From positions 1-27,103 of the forward strand of contig PJAB01000426.1 in the NCBI GenBank assembly GCA_002887195.1: DNA of 27,103 nucleotides. The letters are read 5' to 3'. This document shows, piece by piece, positions 17,641-25,320 of this stretch. Under the pieces are notes generated by a model that did no database searches, was not told where the DNA came from, and saw only the letters and a program-made list of their open reading frames with translations. Source of the stretch: Chrysochromulina parva (Eukaryota; Haptophyta; Prymnesiales; Chrysochromulinaceae). The position numbers were made by a program, and so were the translations under genes. Numbering within the stretch: the stretch's first letter is position 1; every line of letters starts with the position of its first letter.

Positions 17641-18222
17641 ATGGGCAAGAAGAAGTCGAAGACGCTGAAGCTGGATGCTGGTCCGAGTACTTCTTCCGCG
17701 TATCTGCAGGTGAAACCAACTAGCGGTGCTGTCACGCTGACCGCGGCGCATTTGGCTTCTACTCTACCCGTGCTGCCACCGTCCGAATCAGCCTCGCTCA
17801 TCAGCAGTGTGCTGCCGGAGCCGATGAGGAAGAAGAAGAAGGGCGAGGCCGAAACCGCAGGCGCCGCATGGGGGCACATGAAAGCACCTACGCTTACCAA
17901 AGAGCTCAAGCGTGAGCTGCTCCTCATCAAGATGCGCGACGCGGTCGACCCAAAGCGCTTCTACCGATCCGCCGACGATGGCAAGGCGTTCCCCAAGTAC
18001 TTCCAGGTGGGGACCATTGTGGAGGGTGCAGAAGATGGAAAGAACCGCCTGACGAACCGCGAACGCAAGGGCTCTATTCTTGCAGAGCTCATGTCAGACG
18101 GAACCATTCGCAAGCGCGCGAAGACGCAGTTCCTGGCGTCACAGGCTGCGCATGCTGACGGCCTCAAGCGCAGGTTCAAGCCGCCGCCGCGCAAGAACGC
18201 TGGCGGCAAGAAGAGGCGATGA
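17641..18222 (+). CDS. FCF2: Fcf2-type pre-rRNA processing factor (DNTTIP2/TdIF2 C-terminal domain)
   Basis: 193 residues from the first ATG; the protein begins with a basic stretch (MGKKKSKTLKL) that suits nucleolar location. The Fcf2 domain covers about residues 80-175 and is easily recognised: LKRELLLIKMRDAVDPKRFY, with D103-P104, followed by FPKYFQVGTIVEG, RLTNRERKGSILAELMSD and the basic tail FKPPPRKNAGGKKRR. In yeast, Fcf2 is an essential part of the SSU processome and is needed for early cleavage of pre-rRNA to make 18S rRNA. The length is close to yeast Fcf2 and much shorter than human DNTTIP2, so this is a minimal form. The gene is single-exon. Confidence 0.9.
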   Translation: MGKKKSKTLKLDAGPSTSSAYLQVKPTSGAVTLTAAHLASTLPVLPPSESASLISSVLPEPMRKKKKGEAETAGAAWGHMKAPTLTKELKRELLLIKMRDAVDPKRFYRSADDGKAFPKYFQVGTIVEGAEDGKNRLTNRERKGSILAELMSDGTIRKRAKTQFLASQAAHADGLKRRFKPPPRKNAGGKKRR

Positions 18223-18850
18223 GTGGGTGAGTCTTCTTTGCACACGAATAGGTGGCTGAATCACCAGGGCCAGAGCGGCCGCCACAGCCAGCAGAAGTCG
18301 TGTTACGTTCGCCCATCAGCTGTGGTCGCGTACAGGCTACAGCCTAAACCTACAGCTTCCTGTGTAGCGCTGTACGGTAGGCAGCTGTGTATCGTAATGA
18401 TGACAAGACGCGACCAGCCGCGGAGCCCGGGCCCCGGGGGCGCCGTGCAAGCGCACAGTGATAGACATACGCCGAACACGGGAGGGTGGAGGCGCAGGCC
18501 GCAGCAACCGTATGACCGTTTGCGGCGCGGAACCGCATCGGCAGCTTTACTCGTCTTGTGCTTGGTTTCGTAGCTAGAGGTACCCACGGGCACATACCGG
18601 ATACACATGACAGACCATCTTCATCTCTCGTCTGACTCGACACTAACCCGAGAGCGCTCCCGATCGATGACACACCGTTCATTGCCGTGCACAGCTGCAC
18701 ACGCCACGGAAGAGCATGCGCAAGAAAGCTAACGAGCGACGGTGGCAGGAGCGGAGAGCAGCCTGCCAGTAAGATGAGCGACCTGGCTGTGAGGTGAGCA
18801 TGATCGCTACGCGTACGGTGTGCGGGGCTGTGGGTTGTTGCTGGAACGCT
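18223..18850. other. Convergent intergenic region, Fcf2 / coiled-coil gene
   Basis: 628 bp between stop codons. Short ORFs here overlap each other on both strands and lack coding character. Several TACAGC/GCTGTA words cluster at 18315-18390 and may form weak hairpins. Nothing else is recognised. Confidence 0.4.
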
Positions 18851-19350
18851 CTATGACGTGAAGTAGCCGCCTGCAGAGCAATCGAGTCGAGATGCGAGTC
18901 ACGCGACGGGGCAGGTATGCGGGCGGGGTGTGAACTCATGGTGGGCCGCAAACGCGCGACGCGCAAGGACAACAGCGAGGAGCACGCACCGGTGGGTGTG
19001 CGCTTCGAGACACCCGTGTGGAAGGGATCCCGATATGTGATGGTCTGCATGCCAACCGTCTCCCAGACGGGCTTGTCCGCGTTGCGCACGATGTCAATCT
19101 CCTTCTCAATATCCTTCTTCTTTCGGCTGTGCTCCTTGGCCCGCGCAAGGAGCTGCTTTGCCTCCAGCTCGAGCCGCTCAATCTCCTGCTGCTCGGCGAA
19201 CGTCTTCTCCTGCAACGCGATGATCTTGAGCTTCGACTCCGCCTTTTTCGTCGATTCAGCGACGGGCGCCGCCGGTGGCGCCGTCAGCGCCTTCAGCGTC
19301 GCCTTGAGTGCCTCATTCTTCGCCTGGAGCTTCGCAAGGTCGTCAGCCAT
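18851..19350 (-). CDS. Small coiled-coil protein, two exons, unrecognised family
   Basis: Start ATG at 19350 has a strong context (GCCATGGCT). Exon 1 is 19350-18990 and exon 2 only 18870-18851, joined across a 119-nt intron (donor G/GTGCGT, acceptor CTCTGCAG/GC). The joined frame encodes 126 residues. Residues 1-110 are a charged coiled coil (KLQAKNEALKATLKAL, ERLELEAKQLLARAKE). It is followed by a short conserved-looking tail, WETVGMQTITYRDPFHTG, then SKRTPTGGYFTS and stop. Without splicing, exon 1 reads on for about 100 residues of low-complexity arginine/serine sequence, which supports the intron. I do not recognise the family. The compact coiled coil with a DPFHTG...GGYF tail is reminiscent of small axonemal or microtubule-associated proteins, but this is only an impression. 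Confidence 0.65.
18871..18989 (-). other. Intron of the coiled-coil protein gene
   Basis: 119 nt, GT-AG, with donor GTGCGT and acceptor TTGCTCTGCAG preceded by a pyrimidine-rich run. Unlike the two introns of the large helical gene, its ends are not direct repeats of the flanking exon. Deduced from sequence. Confidence 0.65.
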
Positions 19351-19516
19351 GGCGATGCGTCCACCCAAACGTCGCAGGCAATGGAACTGAGGCCGAACAA
19401 AACGACGGTACATGCTGTGAACGTGTTTTCTTGAGAGGTTCTCGATACTGGTGTTTAAGTATCCTTCAAGCTGAGCAGATTTCACGAGCCATGTCTTGGA
19501 CGCACTGTGACCGCAA
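19351..19516. promoter_or_regulatory. Bidirectional promoter region, coiled-coil gene / prolidase
   Basis: 166 bp between divergent starts. A minus-strand TTCACAGC (19414-19421) lies 64 bp before the coiled-coil ATG and shares its core with the elements before the kinase, PCIF1-like and SET-like genes. Confidence 0.45.
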
Positions 19517-21214
19517 ATGGACGAAATCCTCTTGCACGTGCTGCCCCCATCGCTGCCGGTGTGTGAACCGTGCGGGGGAGCCGGTGACGGCGACCGCGAC
19601 AAGCCCGGAGCGGAAGCCTTCTACTTCTCGCGCGGGCCGGGCACCTTTAGGGTGCCGCGCGGATTGCCAGCCGCAGCTCGTGCCAAACTCGTGGCGGCCA
19701 TGGGCGCGGCGGGGCATGCTGACGGCGTCATTCTCCTGCGCGGTGGCGCAGAGGTCTATCGCTACGACTCCGACCATGAGCCAGTCTTCAGGCAGGAGTC
19801 ATACTTTGCCCACCTGTTCGGCGTCAAGGAGCCGGACTGCTGGGCGATGATCGAGCTGCCGTCAGGGCGCTCGACGCTCTTCATCCCGAAGCTCGCGCCT
19901 GAGTACGCCATCTGGATGGGCGAAATAAAGGCGCCAAGCTGGTTCGAGCAGCACTACGGCGTGGACGCCGTGCTCTTTGTGAACGAGCTTCAGGCGGCCG
20001 TCGGCGGGACCGTGGGTAGCGCGACTCCGAGCCAAACTCCGATCTACATCCTCTCGGGCACGAACAGCGATTCGGGGCTTGACCTGGCCACCGTGCTTCC
20101 CATCACCGAGGGCGTGCCCGCGGGCTCGATCGTCGACTCGCGCTCGCTCTACACCGTGGCAGCCGAGTGCCGCGTGCGCAAGAGCACGGAGGAGGTTGAA
20201 GTGATGCGTTATGCTGCATGGGTCTCGAGCTGCGCGCACTCGTCGGTGATGCGCGAGGCGCGCGCCGGGATGCTCGAGTACCAGCTCGAGGCCCTCTTCC
20301 TCTTCCACTGCGCCTTCCACGGCGGCTGCCGCCATCAAGCGTACACGTGCATCTGTGCCTGCGGCCCCGACGGCGCAGTGCTTCACTACGGCCATGCGGG
20401 CGCGCCGAATGAGCGCCAGTTGCTCGAGACGGACATGGCGCTACTCGACATGGGATGTGAGTACCAATTCTACGCGTCGGACATCACGTGCTCCTTCCCG
20501 CTCAGCGACGAGTTCAGCGCCGACCAGCGCGTCGTGTATGAGGCCGTGCTCGACTCGCAACGGCAGATCCTCAATGCCATGCGCCCCGGCGTCCCGTGGA
20601 GTGACATGCACCGACTCATGTGGCGCGTGACGCTCACGCACCTGAGCAAGGCCGGGCTGGTCCGAGGCGACCTCGAGGCGATGCTCGAGGCCAACGTGGG
20701 CTACATCTTCACCCCGCACGGCCTCGGCCACCTCATTGGCATCGACACGCACGACGTCGGCGGCTACCTGCCCCACACTCCCAAACGGTCCGACATCAAC
20801 GGCCTCAAGAGGCTGCGCACTGCGCGTGTGCTTGAGGCGGGCATGGTTCTCACTGTCGAGCCCGGCTGCTACTTCATCGATGCCCTCCTCGAGCCTGCAC
20901 TCGCTGAGGGGAGCGCGTACCGCCAGTATCTCGTGCCCGAGGTGATCGCGAGATTTCGCGGCTTCGGTGGCGTGCGTCTCGAAGACGTAGTCCTAGTCAC
21001 CGAAACAGGCGTGGACAACCTCACGCTCTGCCCGCGCACCGTCAGCGAAGTCGAGGCCGTCCGGCGCGGCGCCGAGTGGCCTCCGAGCGCGGACGCGGCG
21101 CCGTGGCTCCACAGGCGTTGGCACACTCTCGACAAGAAGACGGGGCGCATGGTGGTAGACACGCGGGTGCGGGTAGAGACCGAGCCGACCTTCACGACCG
21201 AGACGGACTTCTAA
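19517..21214 (+). CDS. PEPD: Xaa-Pro dipeptidase (prolidase), M24B
   Basis: 565 residues from ATG 19517. The N-terminal creatinase-like domain (about 30-220) includes FRQESYFAHLFGVKEPDCW. The C-terminal pita-bread domain has all five metal ligands: D311 and D322 in LLDMG...YASDITCSFP (spacing 11, as in human PEPD), H405 in PHGLGHLIGID, E448 in LTVEPGCYF and E489 in GGVRLEDVV. GIDTHDVGGYLP follows the ligand histidine. Prolidase hydrolyses dipeptides with C-terminal proline or hydroxyproline in the cytosol, using Mn2+, and recycles proline. Human PEPD has 493 residues; the extra length here is in the N-terminal region (glycine/aspartate-rich insert at about 15-40) and in a C-terminal tail of about 50 residues after the catalytic domain. 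The stop codon is the first TAA of a telomere-like tract. Confidence 0.95.
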   Translation: MDEILLHVLPPSLPVCEPCGGAGDGDRDKPGAEAFYFSRGPGTFRVPRGLPAAARAKLVAAMGAAGHADGVILLRGGAEVYRYDSDHEPVFRQESYFAHLFGVKEPDCWAMIELPSGRSTLFIPKLAPEYAIWMGEIKAPSWFEQHYGVDAVLFVNELQAAVGGTVGSATPSQTPIYILSGTNSDSGLDLATVLPITEGVPAGSIVDSRSLYTVAAECRVRKSTEEVEVMRYAAWVSSCAHSSVMREARAGMLEYQLEALFLFHCAFHGGCRHQAYTCICACGPDGAVLHYGHAGAPNERQLLETDMALLDMGCEYQFYASDITCSFPLSDEFSADQRVVYEAVLDSQRQILNAMRPGVPWSDMHRLMWRVTLTHLSKAGLVRGDLEAMLEANVGYIFTPHGLGHLIGIDTHDVGGYLPHTPKRSDINGLKRLRTARVLEAGMVLTVEPGCYFIDALLEPALAEGSAYRQYLVPEVIARFRGFGGVRLEDVVLVTETGVDNLTLCPRTVSEVEAVRRGAEWPPSADAAPWLHRRWHTLDKKTGRMVVDTRVRVETEPTFTTETDF

Positions 21215-21233
21215 CCCTAACCCTTAACCCTAA
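21212..21233 (+). repeat. Interstitial telomere-like tract
   Basis: Three TAACCC units plus a partial fourth (TAAT), with one extra T between units two and three. The first TAA is the stop codon of prolidase. The motif is the complement of TTAGGG, the telomere repeat of many eukaryotes. It is too short for a functional telomere and flanking DNA continues on both sides. Confidence 0.75.
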
Positions 21234-21690
21234 TTAAGATGTTAAGCACGTGCATGATGTAACCGACAAGACGGTCGCGCGGTAGAGGATGTGGAATATA
21301 TCATAATTTCCACATAGACAGAAGACACATACCTAACACATACCTCATACGATTGGCCAGGCCACGGACGGCGATGCGAGCGCCCGGTACGGCGCGCTTT
21401 TGCTTTATTCGCAATTCGGGACGATCGCCGGATCGGCACCGCGCGGGGCGTCGCGGCGAGCTTCCGCGACCGCGTTGAAGGTCCGTCGGACCTCTTGGAA
21501 GTGCTAACGTCCGCTCTCCGCTGAGTTACACCGTATGTCGAATCACGCGGCGGCCGAGGCGGTAGCCAAGGCGGCCGCGCTGGCGGCGGCTCAGGAGCTG
21601 TCGTGCTGGCTAAGGCGGCGGTCGAGGCGAAGGGCCAGCTGGCCGCCGCGCAGCAGCAGCGGCAGCAAGCAGCAGCAGCACACCGACGAG
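21234..21690. other. Intergenic region after prolidase, with possible coiled-coil relic
   Basis: The first 130 bp are A+T-rich and have no gene. At 21479-21493 there is a short palindrome (AGGTCCG-T-CGGACCT). From 21535 the plus strand reads an alanine-rich helical stretch (AAAEAVAKAAALAAAQE) in frame 1 that continues in character (LAKAAVEAKGQLAAAQQQRQ) in frame 3 from about 21603. It may be a broken gene fragment or an unspliced exon, or just biased composition. Confidence 0.35.
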
Positions 21691-22689
21691 CTAACGAGAC
21701 ACGAGCACCTGGAGCGCTAGCAACAGCAGCACGCAGAAGGCGAGCACGAGTCTCTCGTCCCCATCGAGACTCCTGGAAGTCGCTTCCTTTGCGTTCTCAG
21801 CTGCCTTCTTGGCCGCCGCCTTCTCGGTGGCTGCCGTGAAGGCCGCCATCCCGGCGTCCAATCGATCCTGTTCACGCCGCTCCGCCTTGAGGAGGAGCTC
21901 AGTCCTTCTTGCTTCCTCGTCCGCCCGTCGTGCCTCCACAGCGGCCTTCGACTGGGCCGCTGCGGCGACTTTCGATGCCTCCCTCTGCAGCCGCGCCGCC
22001 TCGGCTTGCTCAAGCACGCTGCGCACTGGCGCGATCGCAGAGTCGAAAGCGCTCACGAGCGCTGCGCCGACTATGTAAGGGAGCGCGACGACCCACGCGA
22101 CGAGCGCGCCGACGACCGCGATGAGCGCGCGGCCGATGACGCGGGCGAGTGCGGCGAGCGGCGCGAGCCGCGGCGCTTTCGTGGTGATGGCGGTCGCGAT
22201 CGTGCAGATGGCTACGACGGCGATTGGGGCGACGAGCGAGGTGGTCGCAATTGCGATCGCGTCCTGAAGCAGCGACTGTATGGGCGGCACTGGTACGTAG
22301 CTGATCAGCCAGCGAAACTGAGCCATGTGCCAAGCCACCATTTTAGAAGCGAGCTGAACCAAGGCAGCGAACTGCAGCTGCGCAGCCAGCAGCGCGGCGC
22401 CCGCAACGCTGACGGCTACCAGAGCACTGATGGCGGCCGAAAGCATGGAGGACGTGCTCTGCCAGCTGGGCGCCGAGGCAATACGCTTCAGAAGACGTGC
22501 GCCGGCGCCGCCGCCTGGCAGCGGCGTTAGTTGCGGCGTTCTCTGAAAACGTGAAAACGGCGACCTCGCCTCACTCAAGGTGGGCCGAAGGCGCGAGACA
22601 GCAGTCTTGCTGTGATCGAGTAGCATATAGCTCGCGGATGTATTGAAGAAGGTGAAGACGGTGAAGGTGGTCCCGACGGCAGTCCGCAT
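21691..22689 (-). CDS. Predicted membrane protein with coiled-coil segment, unrecognised
   Basis: 332 residues from ATG at 22689. I recognise no family. Hydrophobic segments appear at about 82-107 (AAISALVAVSVAGAALLAAQ), 150-175 (AIATTSLVAPIAVVAICTIATAI), 188-215 (ALIAVVGALVAWVVALPYIV) and at the extreme C-terminus (LVLAFCVLLLLALQVLV, about 312-329). Between the third and last segments lies an 85-residue charged A/E/K/R/Q coiled coil (about 222-308) with EARRADEEARRTELLL. A C-terminal single helix suggests tail anchoring, with the coiled coil on one face of the membrane. The first 60 residues are Ser/Arg/Pro-rich and could be a targeting peptide. The opposite strand is also open in parts of the region, but its products lack coding character. 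Divergent with the KMO-like gene. Confidence 0.52.
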   Translation of the reverse strand: MRTAVGTTFTVFTFFNTSASYMLLDHSKTAVSRLRPTLSEARSPFSRFQRTPQLTPLPGGGAGARLLKRIASAPSWQSTSSMLSAAISALVAVSVAGAALLAAQLQFAALVQLASKMVAWHMAQFRWLISYVPVPPIQSLLQDAIAIATTSLVAPIAVVAICTIATAITTKAPRLAPLAALARVIGRALIAVVGALVAWVVALPYIVGAALVSAFDSAIAPVRSVLEQAEAARLQREASKVAAAAQSKAAVEARRADEEARRTELLLKAERREQDRLDAGMAAFTAATEKAAAKKAAENAKEATSRSLDGDERLVLAFCVLLLLALQVLVSR

Positions 22690-22970
22690 TGCGTCGAGTC
22701 GATTTCAAAAAACCGGTGAAAATGCCGCAACGCTGTTCTGAGCATTTTTCGGAAGAAACACTCCGCAAATCCGCTTGGGAAACGGCGGCCCTGTGTTACA
22801 TTTACAGCGTGTCATGGAGAAACACTTGTCTCTTGAGGGGTATCTTTCTGTTTTTGATGAATGAATCTTTTGGAATCTTTCTGAGGAATTCTCGTGCTGG
22901 AAAGTTGCCGAAGCTCGTCTCCTCCGTTCGCTGCAGGGAGCCCCCCTCTCGTTCCTCTCGCACGCTTTCG
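22690..22970. promoter_or_regulatory. Bidirectional promoter region, membrane protein / KMO-like
   Basis: 281 bp of notably lower GC than either gene. The plus-strand frame of the KMO-like gene is open throughout, so part of this could be translated: an in-frame ATG at 22857 would add 38 residues. Confidence 0.4.
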
Positions 22971-24479
22971 ATGTCCAACGCGATCACACAGGGGTGCTTC
23001 CCATCGCGCTCGCACGATTCCATGCCGGTGGCCCCGCAGCCACACGAGACTCCATCGCAGTCAGCGGCTCTATCCGAGGGGGGGGGCAAGATGATCGTGC
23101 TTGGTGCCGGAGGGTCAGGTCTGGCCGCTGCAGTCTTGCTCGCTCGTGACCATGGCATGCAGGTCGAAGTCTATGACAGTCTGAGCAGCGTGCAACAAGA
23201 TGATCTCGAGAGCTATGCGATTGGCATCAACCCTCGCGGCATGGCGACGCTGAAGCGCGTTGACCCGAACTTGGAGAAGGAGATCGACGTCAGCACTGGA
23301 ATGATCGATGCGTGGATGATCATGGCACCCCCGATGAAGAAGATCGCTAGGATGGAGAGCGGCACCGTCATGGGCACCACCCGAGGATCGGTGGTTCAAG
23401 GCTTGTACAAGATCGCTATAGCAACGCCGGGGATCGAGATCAAGCTCGGCCACAAGCTCGTGAACGCCGACGTGGAGAACTCGACGCTCACCTTCTTCGC
23501 AGACGGCACGCAGCACGTGGTGGATTACTCGCGCAGTCGTCTCATCGACGCGACGGGCTGCTGGTCCAAGCTGCGCACCGCCGTTGCAGCAGCCGACCCC
23601 ACCTTCAAAGTGGAGACCTGGCCTTGGGAGATCCACTTTCGCAACCTCTTCACCTCGGACCCGCCGTCGGGCGGGCACACGCTCAAGCCCAAAGACCACT
23701 ACATCTTCACGACGGCGGGCATCTACTGCGCTGTGCTGACCGGGCAAAGATGGGCCTTCTCCCTCTCCGTCAACAAGACGCTGCAGGCGGACGGCGACTG
23801 GATGCTGGCGGATGCACCAACGCCAGAGCTCGTGGCGAAGCTGAAGGCGCACATGAGGGAGCACTGCCCTCCCGCCGTCTCGATGATCGAAGAGGAGGAG
23901 TACGCTCGCTTCTTTACGCGCCGCTCGTTCACTGGGCAGGTCGTGCGTGTGAGCCGGCTGAATTACGGCGAGAGGGTGTGCTTCCTCGGCGATGCGGCGC
24001 ACTCGACGATCCCGAGCACTGGCGAAGGCATGAATGCTGCTCTCGAGGACGTGCGCGTCTTGATCGACGCGCTCGGCGCCTCACCGGGCGGCGCCTCGGG
24101 GCCCTGGTTTGCGACGTTCAACCAGCGCCGGCTGGCCGATGTGCAAGCCATTTCCTCCTACGCGGCCTACCTCCTCGAGGGGATGAAAGCTGACGCGGCC
24201 GAGCGTAACCGTCGAACGGCCACGATGGTCCTGAGCCTGATCGGGCAGAGCATGGGCTTGCTGGGCCCGACGTGGAACGACAAGACCTTCGGCAAGCTCG
24301 CGGTGAAGATGGCGCCGTACTCGGAGGTGTATGAGGAATGGCAGTCGCAGATGAAGAAGGTGCAGCCGTGGGGCAACCGGCTGATCTGGTACTTTGCCAA
24401 GGATGGCGGGCGCAAGCAGGTGCTGGCACAGCGCCGTGCGGCGAAGCTGGCGGAGGCGACCAGGCGACCTCAGGACTAG
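22971..24479 (+). CDS. FAD-dependent monooxygenase, kynurenine 3-monooxygenase-like
   Basis: 502 residues from ATG 22971; an in-frame ATG at 22857 would add a Ser/Arg-rich N-terminal extension that could act as a mitochondrial presequence. The Rossmann FAD motif is GAGGSG at 45-50 (MIVLGAGGSGLAAAVLLA), with the acidic end of beta-2 in VEVYD. The mid motif is DATGCWSKLR at 193-202, and the second FAD motif is GDAAHSTIPSTGEGMNA from 340, close to the KMO pattern GDAAH-x(3)-P-x-x-G-x-GMNA. Class A flavoprotein monooxygenases use NAD(P)H and O2 to hydroxylate aromatic substrates; KMO converts L-kynurenine to 3-hydroxykynurenine in tryptophan breakdown. KMO has a C-terminal membrane helix, and none is obvious here, so a related aromatic hydroxylase is the alternative. 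The C-terminus is Lys/Arg/Ala-rich. Single exon. Confidence 0.85.
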   Translation: MSNAITQGCFPSRSHDSMPVAPQPHETPSQSAALSEGGGKMIVLGAGGSGLAAAVLLARDHGMQVEVYDSLSSVQQDDLESYAIGINPRGMATLKRVDPNLEKEIDVSTGMIDAWMIMAPPMKKIARMESGTVMGTTRGSVVQGLYKIAIATPGIEIKLGHKLVNADVENSTLTFFADGTQHVVDYSRSRLIDATGCWSKLRTAVAAADPTFKVETWPWEIHFRNLFTSDPPSGGHTLKPKDHYIFTTAGIYCAVLTGQRWAFSLSVNKTLQADGDWMLADAPTPELVAKLKAHMREHCPPAVSMIEEEEYARFFTRRSFTGQVVRVSRLNYGERVCFLGDAAHSTIPSTGEGMNAALEDVRVLIDALGASPGGASGPWFATFNQRRLADVQAISSYAAYLLEGMKADAAERNRRTATMVLSLIGQSMGLLGPTWNDKTFGKLAVKMAPYSEVYEEWQSQMKKVQPWGNRLIWYFAKDGGRKQVLAQRRAAKLAEATRRPQD

Positions 24480-25320
24480 GCACATCTTTGATATCGACCG
24501 TGGCCCCGCGACGCACTGTTTAGTCGGCGGCATACAGTCAGCGGCGTGATTGGAATGGCCGGGGATGGTGGCATTGGGTTGGTGGGTGGTCTGGGGCGTC
24601 GCGTTGGGCGTCGCTGGCAGGTGCGACGCCCATAATGACGCTCAGAGGTTCACGAGGGTGTTCGCGAAACGCCAGGCGTCGATCGTGAGTTCGACAACCG
24701 GGAAGAAGTCCTCGCCGACCGGCTGGTGCGGATGCGTGCCTCGAAGAATATTCGGGGGACGCGGTGCATAACCTTAGCATACTCTGATCGCATCGCACAG
24801 TGCGGTGCAGGGACCATCTCCCTTGGACCATGGTCCCTGATCTCGACATCATGTGTCTCGAGCATGGTCTCGAGATGGCGTTTATCGTGCCATGTGGGCG
24901 TGCCATGCGAGAGCTCCCTATGTGACTACTGACCGTGTGTCTCGACCGTTGATCCGGCCGCGACGCTGGCGAGCTGGCGGATCCCGCGCCCGGTAGCTAC
25001 CGCGGCGACCCGCGTGGACCGTGAATTACGCAAAAAATAATGAATTAGCGGGTTGAAATGCGTTTCGAATCGAAATGTGTGGACAGCGAAATGTCAACCA
25101 GATGTCAACGTGGGACGGGAATTGCGAAATGTGCGCCCCCGAAAACGTAAGAACCGTACCAGCGACGATCCAGCCGCGTTCTTAACCGCGTCCGATCGTT
25201 GTACCGTACTACAAAAGGCTCCGCTGTATCAATCATGCTTCATGGCGTTCTTCGATCATATCGCTCAAAGCCCCACAAAGCACAAAGCGAATCCCTCACA
25301 TGGCAGCTTGGATGCGCCGC
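24480..25320. other. Convergent intergenic region, 841 bp
   Basis: The longest gene-poor stretch. ORFs here are short and overlap on both strands. It contains a perfect inverted repeat at 24808-24839, followed by clustered TCTCGAG words at 24839-24880. The part from 25020 to 25160 is richer in A+T. No tRNA, rRNA or mobile-element gene is recognised. Confidence 0.45.
24808..24839. repeat. Perfect 10-bp inverted repeat
   Basis: CAGGGACCAT at 24808-24817 and ATGGTCCCTG at 24830-24839 are exact reverse complements with a 12-nt loop. In RNA this would fold into a stable hairpin. It lies in the convergent spacer beyond the KMO-like gene, so it could mark a 3' end or be incidental. Confidence 0.75.

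Noticed and set aside
21212..21233. True chromosome end
   Set aside because: Only about three and a half repeat units, and normal gene-bearing DNA continues on both sides.
21242..21439. Minus-strand ORF with RRSSRIANKAKARR-like start
   Set aside because: It has no ATG start (GTG), is only 65 codons and ends in low-complexity sequence; too weak to annotate.
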